Shown in pieces: positions 1 to 5,907 of a stretch of DNA of 14,909 nt. The translations under genes were made by a program, and so were the position numbers. Below the pieces are notes generated by a model that was not told where the DNA came from, did no database searches, and worked only from the letters and a program-made list of their open reading frames with translations. Within the stretch, counting starts at the first letter, position 1. Each line of letters starts with the position of its first letter. Source of the DNA: JAQGHR01 sp031411935 (GTDB taxonomy: Bacteria > Planctomycetota > Planctomycetia > Isosphaerales > Isosphaeraceae); NCBI GenBank assembly GCA_031411935.1, contig JANOBY010000736.1, positions 1 through 14,909 of the forward strand, written 5' to 3'.

Positions 1-1
1 G

Positions 2-508
2 AACTTCGAGCGCAACGTCCTCTATCACTTCCCGTTCATCGGCGACAGGCTGATCATCGGCAAGTTCTGCGCCCTGGCCCGTGGCGTGAAGTTCATCATG
101 AATGGCGCGAACCACAAGCTCTCGGGGATCTCGACCTACCCCTTCCAGATCTTCGGTAACGGCTGGGAGAAGGTCACGCCCGCCCCCGGCGACCTGCCTT
201 ACAAGGGCGACACGGTAGTCGGCCACGACGTTTGGATCGGCTACGACGCGCTGATCATGCCGGGGGTGAAGATCGGCAACGGCGCGATCGTGTCGTCGCG
301 ATCGGTGGTGGTTAGCGACGTCCCCGCCTACACGATCGTCGGCGGCAACCCGGCCCGGCCGATCCGCCAGAGGTTCCCCGCCGAGACCGTCCAGATCCTG
401 GAAACGATCGCCTGGTGGGACTGGCCGGTCGAGAAGATCACGAGGCACCTGGAACTGATCGTCGGCTCGGACGTCGACGCCCTGCAAGGCTGCGCCGACG
501 AGGCCTGA
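2..508 (+). CDS. CatB/Vat-type xenobiotic O-acetyltransferase (5'-truncated)
   Basis: The reading frame is open from base 2, so the gene begins outside the window; the first internal ATG (86) is not the start. The product is an acetyl-CoA-dependent O-acetyltransferase of the left-handed beta-helix (hexapeptide) superfamily, in the group that contains CatB chloramphenicol and Vat streptogramin A acetyltransferases. Visible family signatures are the HFPFIGDRLIIGKFC segment, the NGANHK loop whose His (codon 113-115) matches the catalytic His of Vat enzymes, the STYPF motif, then hexapeptide turns (VGHDVWIGYDALIMPGVKIGNGAIVSSRSVV) and the closing AYTIVGGNPAR motif. A helical C-terminal tail ends at a TGA. 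Antibiotic inactivation is not implied: many chromosomal members have unknown acceptors. A degraded copy of its last 45 codons lies at 1051-1185. The family call is secure; the substrate is unknown. Confidence 0.9.
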   Translation, partial: NFERNVLYHFPFIGDRLIIGKFCALARGVKFIMNGANHKLSGISTYPFQIFGNGWEKVTPAPGDLPYKGDTVVGHDVWIGYDALIMPGVKIGNGAIVSSRSVVVSDVPAYTIVGGNPARPIRQRFPAETVQILETIAWWDWPVEKITRHLELIVGSDVDALQGCADEA

Positions 509-526
509 GCCCTGGAGGTCCGCCTC

Positions 527-1039
527 ATGGAAAGCGATCAGGTTGGAGCGACTCCCTGTGACGGTGCGGCCGCACGGTGGACATCCATCGATGGCGACTG
601 GGTCATTGTCTATCTGGCCAACCTGGTGATCCCCGGCCTCTTTGGATTGCTGGTGACCCAGGAGGCCGGTCGCATAGGCATGATGCTCGGCGTGGCTCTG
701 CTATTCGCGCTGGGTCATGGCCTGGTCGTCGCTTGCCCTCGGATAGGCAGGGACTTGATTGTGGGAGGCGTGTTCACCGGAGCCTCGCAGTTCTTGCCAT
801 TCCTCCAGATGATGGCAGGGAGTTTTGCCCTTCGGTGTGTCGCAATGCGGAGCCCATTAGGCGGGAACTATGAGCCCCTTCCCCCAAATATTTCGACGGA
901 AGCCTGTGGCCTCCTCGCCACACTTTTGACCGGGGCGCTCCTGATGGGCCTTGCGGTCGCGATTGGCCTGATGTGGCGGGGTGGCTCATATGTGGCTGCA
1001 CAAATCTTGGGAATCTCGAACCAGGCGAGTCCCCAGTGA
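527..1039 (+). CDS. Small multi-pass membrane protein of unknown function
   Basis: A 170-residue protein that I do not recognise. The ATG at 527 is preceded by a good ribosome-binding site (GGAGG at 514-518), and the gene starts 18 bases after the acetyltransferase stop. After a polar N-terminus of about 24 residues there are four hydrophobic segments at roughly 25-44, 48-70, 78-101 and 127-150. A loop between the third and fourth is rich in Pro, Asn and Gly (about 108-126). There is no signal peptidase site, catalytic motif or metal cluster. Third positions are less GC-biased than in the neighbours, which may point to a different origin. It lies exactly between the intact 3' end of the acetyltransferase gene and a decayed copy of that same 3' end, so it may have arrived with a duplication. 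Inner-membrane location is inferred from hydrophobicity. Confidence 0.72.
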   Translation: MESDQVGATPCDGAAARWTSIDGDWVIVYLANLVIPGLFGLLVTQEAGRIGMMLGVALLFALGHGLVVACPRIGRDLIVGGVFTGASQFLPFLQMMAGSFALRCVAMRSPLGGNYEPLPPNISTEACGLLATLLTGALLMGLAVAIGLMWRGGSYVAAQILGISNQASPQ

Positions 1040-1050
1040 AGGCCATCCCC

Positions 1051-1185
1051 GTTCCCCGCCGAGACCGTCCGGATCCCGGAGGCCTTCGCCTGGTGGGACG
1101 GGCCGGTCGTAAAGATCGCCCGGGACCTCCACGTGATTGTTGGCGGAGAGGTCCAGGCCTTGCAGCCCTGCCGGACGAGGCATGA
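1051..1185 (+). pseudogene. Decayed second copy of the acetyltransferase 3' end
   Basis: Bases 1051-1185 align almost end to end with 373-508, the last 45 codons of the upstream acetyltransferase. By eye about three quarters of the bases match. The conceptual translation keeps FPAETV, AWWD, PV, KI, IVG and ALQ in the same order. One base is missing in the Cys codon region near 1172, so the copy runs out of frame and its inherited TGA (1183-1185) is no longer in phase. No start codon or N-terminal half remains, and the membrane protein gene occupies that place. Many differences are at third positions or are conservative, so this looks like an old paralogue that was once under selection rather than a fresh duplication. 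Confidence 0.75.
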
Positions 1186-1224
1186 ATGCGACTCGCAATA
1201 CGCGGTCGTCAGGGGAGACTGCGA

Positions 1225-1743
1225 ATGGGCACCATGATCCCCGGCGAAATCGTCGAGGTGGTGGTCGAGGGCATCGAGCACTACGGCGCCTGGGTTGATT
1301 GGAACGGGCAAATGGGGCTCGTCCTCATCCCGGACATCTCGTGGTTTCCGTTCCGCGAGATTGGTGACGTCGTTTCGGTCGGCCAGACGATCCGCGTGAA
1401 GGTCCTGGCCCTTCTGCCAAGACGACCCGCCGAATCGCCCGGTCGGAGGGAAGAATTTTCGGCCTCGCTCAAGGGGGTGCAGCCCGACCAGGATCCCTGG
1501 CTCCGCGTTGACGAATTCCGACCTGGCACCGTCGTGGATGGCAAGGTCGATCGGCTCACGTCGTATGGCGCGTTCGTGCTGTTCGCCCCTGGCGTTCTCG
1601 GCCTGCTCGAGCGACCCGATTGCCCCGAGGATTGGGAGGTGGGCGACCTCGCTCGTGTGCAGATCCGGGACGTCGATCAGGAGAAACGACAAGTCCGATT
1701 GACGCTCGCCCCGGACTCAACCTCGTCGGAAGGATGGCGCTGA
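1225..1743 (+). CDS. Protein with two S1 RNA-binding domains
   Basis: A 172-residue protein made almost entirely of two S1 (OB-fold) domains. The first covers about residues 6-84 (PGEIVEVVVEGIEHYGAWVD followed by GLVLIPDISW). The second covers about 99-161 (RPGTVVDGKVDRLTSYGAFV followed by GLLE and a KRQVRLTL end strand). Both carry the characteristic YGAF/YGAW turn of S1 folds, which in known members binds single-stranded RNA; here this is inferred. I chose ATG 1225 because AGGGGAG (1211-1217) sits seven bases upstream and the S1 fold begins just after it. An in-frame ATG at 1186 would add 13 residues of unlikely sequence and start within the acetyltransferase remnant. It is far shorter than ribosomal protein S1 and lacks nuclease or kinase domains, so it may be a small RNA chaperone or a ribosome-associated factor. 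Confidence 0.82.
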   Translation: MGTMIPGEIVEVVVEGIEHYGAWVDWNGQMGLVLIPDISWFPFREIGDVVSVGQTIRVKVLALLPRRPAESPGRREEFSASLKGVQPDQDPWLRVDEFRPGTVVDGKVDRLTSYGAFVLFAPGVLGLLERPDCPEDWEVGDLARVQIRDVDQEKRQVRLTLAPDSTSSEGWR

Positions 1744-1784
1744 ACTTCGGCCATCCACGTCGGCTCAAGGACGGGAAACGACAA

Positions 1785-1816
1785 GGCCCCGCCAGGTCGA
1801 GTGACCGGGCGGGGCC
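1785..1816. terminator. Strong GC-rich hairpin between convergent genes
   Basis: GGCCCCGCC (1785-1793) pairs perfectly with GGCGGGGCC (1808-1816). Inside it, GGTC (1795-1798) pairs with GACC (1803-1806) around a GAGT loop, with one A/G mismatch between the stems. It lies in the short gap between the stop codons of the S1 protein (+) and the Gly/Met-repeat protein (-), where a bidirectional terminator is expected. No clean T-tract follows on either strand, so factor-independent termination is an inference. Confidence 0.6.
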
Positions 1817-1853
1817 CTGAAGCCTTCGTTTCAGCAAGATCCGAGGTCGGATC

Positions 1854-3524
1854 TTAGAGGCCGCTGAGGTCGGCGGCCAGGACGCGGACGCCGTCCTTCA
1901 GGCCGAGACGCTCGACCATCTGGGCCGAGGCCGGGACGGACAGGTTCTTGCGGGGGGGCAGGCTGATCCCGGCCAGGGTCGAGGGGTCGCTTTCGCCCTT
2001 GCCGGCGACGGCCAGGCCGTTGAGCACGAGCGGGCTGGCGTTCTCGATCTTGATCTGGAACTGCTCGTTGCCCTTCTTGTCGCGGCCCTTCTGCTTGATC
2101 AGCTGGACGCGGACCAGGCGGCCCAGGGTGCCTTCGGCCACGGCGTCGAGCACGGAGTCGGCCTTCATCGCGCCCTTGTCGTCGCGGACCAGAGGCAGGG
2201 TGAACTTGCCGGCCGAGACCCACTCGCTGCCGGTGGCGTCGGTCGTGGAGACGAGCACCACGGCCTCATCACCGATCAGGCGGACCTTCGCGGCCAGGGC
2301 CGGGCCTTCGGGCTTCGCGGGGGCACCCGTCACGATGGCCAGGCCGAGCAGGGCCTGATTCTTCAAGAGCTTGCGGAGTTCGGTCACGGTCGCCTCGTGG
2401 CCGGCGTCGGTCGACTCGACGTCCACATAGACCACGCCCGAGTCGGAGCCCTTGAGCTCACCGCGGGCCGCCACCAGGCGATTCACGAAGTGACGGGCCA
2501 GCGCGACCTCGTTGGCGTTGGCGAAGGGACGGGCCACGCGGCTGATCGTGGACCAGTCAAGCCCCACGCGGACGTTCCACATGACGAGCTGGGCGATCGT
2601 GGCCGGGGCCTTCTCGGCGGTCAGACGCACGAGGGCGGCCTGGGCCAGGGGGTTGTCGGCCAGCAGGTCCGACACGTCGCCGAGCTCAAGCTGCTCGCCC
2701 TTGGCGGGCAGGGCGACCTTGCGGCCCGCGGTCGGGGGGACCAGGCTGACCAGGTTGGTCGGGAGCTTGCGGTTCTGGCCGGGGGTCAGGGTCGTGTTGA
2801 GCAGGCCGGTCGCGGGGACCGATCGCATCCCACCACCCATCCCGCCCATGCCGCCGCCCATACCACCCATACCACCACCCATGCCGCCGCCGCCGCCCAT
2901 ACCGCCACCCATGCCGCCACCACCCATGCCGCCGCCCATCATCCCGCCCATGAAGAGCGAGTTCTGGTCCCAGCTATCCCGGTCGCCGACGAGGTTCATG
3001 ATGAGCTGGCCGAGCATCATCATGCCCATCGGTGCGGGCATGTCCATCCCGCCGCCGCCCATGCCGCCGCCCTGACCGCCGCCCATGCCGCCGCCACCCA
3101 TGCCGCCCATGCCGCCGCCACCCATGCCGCCACCACCCATCCCGCCGCCGCCCATACCGCCGCCGCCCATCCCGCCCATACCGCCGCCGCCGCCCATGCC
3201 ACCGCCGCCCATCCCGCCGCCGCCGAACTGGCCGGAAACGCCCTGGGCCACGAGGCTGGGGGGAAGGACCACGCGGAGCTTTTTGTTCGACGTGTTGGTG
3301 ATCGAGAGGGTCATGCGGCCGTCACCACGCCCTTCGGCGGCCACGTCCAGGTCGCCGGAGCGGAGCCCGTCGAGGAGGTTGACCACCGGCAGCTTCTCGT
3401 CGGCCACGTTGGCGGGCTTGGCGGCATCGGCCTTCCCCTGGGCACGATCGTCCGCGAGGGAGGCGCCCGAGAACACCGCGAGGAGCCCACCGGCAGCGGC
3501 CGCAGAAATCAGAGAGCGACGCAT
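1854..3524 (-). CDS. Secreted glycine/methionine-repeat protein
   Basis: A 556-residue exported protein. The start is ATG at 3524-3522, preceded on the minus strand by GGAAAGGTGA, and it opens with a clear signal peptide (MRRSL, hydrophobic Ala/Leu core, probable cleavage after ASLA near residue 24). The open frame continues upstream to 3728, but that part has no signal-peptide context. After a small beta-rich N-terminal region (about 45-98) come two low-complexity tracts of GGGGM, GGGM and GGM units, at 101-160 and 192-233. They flank a Met-rich hydrophobic insert (about 161-191, with MDM and GMMML). The C-terminal part (about 245-556) is ordinary mixed sequence with alpha/beta character and no catalytic motif I recognise. 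Such Gly/Met tracts recur in planctomycete secreted proteins. Flexible linker, surface or metal-binding roles are speculation. Confidence 0.82.
   Translation of the reverse strand: MRRSLISAAAAGGLLAVFSGASLADDRAQGKADAAKPANVADEKLPVVNLLDGLRSGDLDVAAEGRGDGRMTLSITNTSNKKLRVVLPPSLVAQGVSGQFGGGGMGGGGMGGGGGMGGMGGGGMGGGGMGGGGMGGGGMGGMGGGGMGGGQGGGMGGGGMDMPAPMGMMMLGQLIMNLVGDRDSWDQNSLFMGGMMGGGMGGGGMGGGMGGGGGMGGGMGGMGGGMGGMGGGMRSVPATGLLNTTLTPGQNRKLPTNLVSLVPPTAGRKVALPAKGEQLELGDVSDLLADNPLAQAALVRLTAEKAPATIAQLVMWNVRVGLDWSTISRVARPFANANEVALARHFVNRLVAARGELKGSDSGVVYVDVESTDAGHEATVTELRKLLKNQALLGLAIVTGAPAKPEGPALAAKVRLIGDEAVVLVSTTDATGSEWVSAGKFTLPLVRDDKGAMKADSVLDAVAEGTLGRLVRVQLIKQKGRDKKGNEQFQIKIENASPLVLNGLAVAGKGESDPSTLAGISLPPRKNLSVPASAQMVERLGLKDGVRVLAADLSGL
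2826..2951 (-). repeat. C-terminal-side GGM/GGGM coding repeat tract
   Basis: This stretch encodes residues 192-233 of the secreted protein as short units of two to five Gly followed by Met. On the plus strand it reads as CCGCC/CCACC groups separated by CAT or ATA. The wobble bases vary between units (GCC, ACC, CAT, TAC), so this is not a recent uniform microsatellite expansion. Confidence 0.8.
3045..3224 (-). repeat. N-terminal-side GGGGM coding repeat tract
   Basis: This stretch encodes residues 101-160 of the secreted protein, mostly GGGGM pentads with two GGM units and one GGGQGGGM interruption. The unit length of 15 bases allows in-frame slippage. The tract produces long Pro-, Ala/His- and Arg-rich open frames on the plus strand that are artefacts of the repeat. 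Confidence 0.8.
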
Positions 3525-3679
3525 CGGAATCACCTTTCCAACCAGGGTTCGGTCGATCACCGCGAGGACGGGCGGCAATCGAGGGGGGATCGCATCACAA
3601 GAAAACCGGAGTGAGCCGTGGGGGCCCGGGGGCGTGTCATCCGAAGGAATGGCCCCTTCGCCGGGCCTCTCCATGAGCC

Positions 3680-3703
3680 TACCACGAATCGATGTAAGTG
3701 GTA
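3680..3703. promoter_or_regulatory. Inverted repeat in the divergent spacer, possible operator
   Basis: The 288-base spacer between the Gly/Met protein (start 3524, -) and the threonine synthase (start 3813, +) contains TACCAC (3680-3685) and GTGGTA (3698-3703), a perfect 6-bp inverted repeat with a 12-base spacer, about 110 bases before the threonine synthase start. The half-site spacing is compatible with a dimeric regulator, but no regulator is encoded nearby and a chance match cannot be excluded. I could not identify clear -35/-10 boxes or anything else in the spacer. Confidence 0.25.
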
Positions 3704-3812
3704 CGTCGGACTGGGCGTCGCTATTCATTCGGGTTCCGATTATTCTTCAGCTTCTGTGTCGCCCTCGGCTCCCCTGCGTCCCCTCCTGGTCCCATGGGCA
3801 AGGCCCGCCCCT

Positions 3813-5120
3813 ATGAGCTATACAAGCCACCTATTCTGCCCCTCTTGCCAGGCAACATATCCGGCCGATCGCGTGATGAATCTCTGTGAGCACGACGGCC
3901 GCCCGGTCCAGATGGCGATCGACCTCGAGCGGCTGAAGGCCGAACGCGGGGCCGACGGCTTCTGGAACCCGGAGCGAAGGGACATGTGGCGGTTCGGGGG
4001 GCTCCTGCCCCTGGACGTGAACGTCCCCGAGGACGCGCGGCACGTGACCTCCCTGGGCGAAGGGTGCACGCCCGAAATCCGCTACAGGCTTACCCTTGGG
4101 GCGACCATCGGCTGCCAGATCTGGGTCAAGGACGAGGGCAAGCCGTACCCGGGTTGCGGGGCGAACCCCACGCTCTCGTTCAAGGACCGGGGGATGGCCA
4201 TGACCGTCGCGATGGCCCGGTCCCTGGGCCTGAAGCGGCTGGCGGTCCCCACGCAGGGTAACGCCGGGGACTCGCTCGCACGATACGCCGTGGCGGCGGG
4301 CCTTCAGGCCGCCATCGTGATGTCGCCCGACACCGACCTGCCCGTCCTGGGCAGCGTGGCGGCCATGGCGAAGCGTTATCCCGAGCAGATCTCGCTGGAG
4401 CTGGTCGAGGGGACGATCGTGGACTGCGCCGCGAGGGTCCGCGAGCATTACGTCCCTCAGGGCTACTTCAACGTGGCCACATTCCAGGAGCCCGGCTGGC
4501 GGACCGAAGGGAAGAAGACCCTGGGGCTGGAGATGGCCGAGCCTCGCGAGGCGGGCCTCCCCATGCGGACCACGGCCGAGCTTCGCGGCTCCGAGGGCTC
4601 GTCAAGGACCTGGAAGCTCCCGGACGTGATCGTCTACCCCACCGGCGGAGGCACCGGCGTGGTGGGCATGGCCAAGGCGTTCGACGAGCTCGAGGCCCTG
4701 GGCCTGATCGGCCCGGACCGTCCCCGCATGATCTGCGTGCAGTCCAGCGCCACCACGCCCATCGTCCGCGCCTTCCGGGAGAATCAGCCCGATATCACCC
4801 CCCTGCCCCCGGGCCGCACCGTTGCCACCGGGCTGAACGTGGCCCGCAACGTGGGGCACATCCACGTCCTGAAGATCATCCGCGAGACCGGCGGGTGCGC
4901 CCTGAAGATCAGCGACGAGCAGATCCGCGAGACCATGCGGACCGAGTGGCGAGACCGGCGATTCGCCTGGTCGCCCGAGGGCGCCGCGACCCTCGCGGCC
5001 CTGCCCGAACTCGCGGACCTGCACATGATCCGCCGGGGGGATCGCGTGGTGCTGGTGAACACCGCGTCGGCCGAGAAGTACATGCCCACGATCCGCGACT
5101 GCTTCGCCGGGGGGCTTTGA
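3813..5120 (+). CDS. thrC: Threonine synthase (PLP-dependent) with N-terminal zinc ribbon
   Basis: A 435-residue fold-type II PLP enzyme. Threonine synthase converts O-phosphohomoserine to threonine and phosphate, the last step of threonine biosynthesis, in the cytoplasm. The ATG at 3813 is chosen because a rubredoxin-like zinc ribbon starts at once (Cys9, Cys12, then Cys25 with His27 where a second CxxC is usual). The frame is open back to 3618 without coding character. The PLP-binding lysine is Lys124 in SLFK-like context (LSFKDRG); PTQGNAGDS follows as the substrate/PLP loop, and the glycine-rich phosphate loop TGGGTGVVG begins at residue 277. Between AE243 and W267 there are about 20 residues more than usual (P244-T266). 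Only a weak ribosome-binding site is visible. A cystathionine beta-synthase-family paralogue with another role is possible but less likely. Confidence 0.88.
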   Translation: MSYTSHLFCPSCQATYPADRVMNLCEHDGRPVQMAIDLERLKAERGADGFWNPERRDMWRFGGLLPLDVNVPEDARHVTSLGEGCTPEIRYRLTLGATIGCQIWVKDEGKPYPGCGANPTLSFKDRGMAMTVAMARSLGLKRLAVPTQGNAGDSLARYAVAAGLQAAIVMSPDTDLPVLGSVAAMAKRYPEQISLELVEGTIVDCAARVREHYVPQGYFNVATFQEPGWRTEGKKTLGLEMAEPREAGLPMRTTAELRGSEGSSRTWKLPDVIVYPTGGGTGVVGMAKAFDELEALGLIGPDRPRMICVQSSATTPIVRAFRENQPDITPLPPGRTVATGLNVARNVGHIHVLKIIRETGGCALKISDEQIRETMRTEWRDRRFAWSPEGAATLAALPELADLHMIRRGDRVVLVNTASAEKYMPTIRDCFAGGL

Positions 5121-5130
5121 CCCTAAAAAA

Positions 5131-5168
5131 GCGAGGCCTCGCCGACCGAATTGCCGGCGAGGCCTCGC
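5131..5168 (-). terminator. Intrinsic terminator, 14-bp stem
   Basis: GCGAGGCCTCGCCG (5131-5144) and CGGCGAGGCCTCGC (5155-5168) form a perfect 14-bp stem with a 10-base loop. The six A residues at 5125-5130 become a T-tract directly after the stem on the minus strand, so it is a textbook factor-independent terminator for the SRPBCC gene. It probably also stops transcription from the threonine synthase on the plus strand, though without a T-tract there. The stem arm is itself a 12-bp palindrome. Confidence 0.85.
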
Positions 5169-5187
5169 GGGATTCTGTCCAGGCGGC

Positions 5188-5697
5188 TCAGTGCTTGCCG
5201 GACGAGCTGCCCTGCGACTGAACCTGCCCGCCGTGGATCTCTCCGCGCCACCCGCCGGTCTCGCGGCCGCGTTCCTCGATGAACGTCTTGAAGTTGTCGA
5301 GGTCCGCCTGCACGCGGTGTCCGACCACGCCCAGGAAGTCGCCGACCTGCTCGACGAACGACTCGGGGTGATAGGTGATGTGCGCCGTGACCTTCGTTCG
5401 GCCGGTGTTCAGAGGCATGAAGGTGATGATGCCCGCATTGGGCGCGCCCGTGGTGTTACGCCAGGCGATGCGGGTGTCGGGCGTCTGCTCGATGATCTCC
5501 GCGTCCCATTCCTTGTCCTTGAAGCCCACGTTGGCCTTCCAGTGGGTCATCTTGTCGGTCGATTGCGTGACCGACTCGATCCCGCTCATGAACTTCGGGA
5601 ACTCCTCGAACTGGGTCCACTGGTTGTACACGGCCGAGACCGGGGCATCGACCTCAACCGACTTCTCGATCGTGCTGCCTGAAGTGCTGCTGGACAT
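5188..5697 (-). CDS. SRPBCC (polyketide cyclase/START-like) family protein
   Basis: A 169-residue protein of the SRPBCC helix-grip superfamily, whose members hold hydrophobic ligands in a deep cavity. Typical sequence is visible: a first strand IEKSVEVDAPVSAVYNQWTQFEEFPKFM (residues 10-37) and a WDAEI...RIAWRNTTGAPNAG middle (64-89). A long C-terminal helix with VEQVGDFLG...DLDNFKTFIE (115-140) closes the cavity. The last 20 residues are Gly/Gln/Ser-rich. ATG 5697 is chosen for the GGGAG about nine bases upstream and because the fold begins a few residues later; extension to 5802 is not supported. The gene has its own terminator and is divergent from the sigma factor gene. Neither ligand nor pathway can be read from the sequence. 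Relatives are widespread in soil bacteria as stand-alone genes. Confidence 0.88.
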   Translation of the reverse strand: MSSSTSGSTIEKSVEVDAPVSAVYNQWTQFEEFPKFMSGIESVTQSTDKMTHWKANVGFKDKEWDAEIIEQTPDTRIAWRNTTGAPNAGIITFMPLNTGRTKVTAHITYHPESFVEQVGDFLGVVGHRVQADLDNFKTFIEERGRETGGWRGEIHGGQVQSQGSSSGKH

Positions 5698-5866
5698 GGT
5701 GATGATCTCCCGTCGACGGTGGCGGAAAGGCCGTCGGACGGTCATCTCCAGGTGCAACCTCCATGCCCGCGAACGTGAATTCATGTCTTTCGGTTCGCGC
5801 AACCAGCAAAATCGCGGGTCCGGGAGATTTCCGGGATTGCCTGCCGGACGGCGTGCCTCTTACGGT

Positions 5867-5892
5867 TCAATGGCGATCACGCTAGCCATTGA
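5867..5892. promoter_or_regulatory. Perfect 8-bp inverted repeat just upstream of the sigma factor gene
   Basis: TCAATGGC (5867-5874) and GCCATTGA (5885-5892) form a perfect inverted repeat with a 10-base spacer. It ends three bases before the ribosome-binding site ACGGAG (5895-5900) of the sigma factor gene (ATG 5908). Half-sites are centred 18 bases apart. It could be an operator or a hairpin in the leader limiting ribosome access; the sequence does not distinguish these. The rest of the 210-base divergent spacer shows no convincing promoter boxes. Confidence 0.45.
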
Positions 5893-5907
5893 CGACGGAG
5901 ACGCTCC

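Noticed and set aside
1..508. Calling the acetyltransferase an antibiotic-resistance gene (vat or catB)
   Set aside because: The family is clear, but chromosomal members in environmental bacteria often have other or unknown acceptors, and nothing nearby supports resistance.
3618..3812. Upstream extension of the threonine synthase frame
   Set aside because: No ribosome-binding site, no coding bias, and the zinc ribbon begins immediately after ATG 3813, as in the family.
2397..3816. Long plus-strand open frames rich in Ala/His/Thr or Pro/Met across the Gly/Met tracts
   Set aside because: They are complements of the GGGGM codon repeats. They lack ribosome-binding sites and the minus-strand frame has the signal peptide and coding bias.
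4541..5168. CRISPR or mobile element from the recurring GCGAGGCCTCGC-like palindromes
   Set aside because: Only two unrelated placements in the window, no spacer-repeat regularity, no transposase and no target-site duplications visible.
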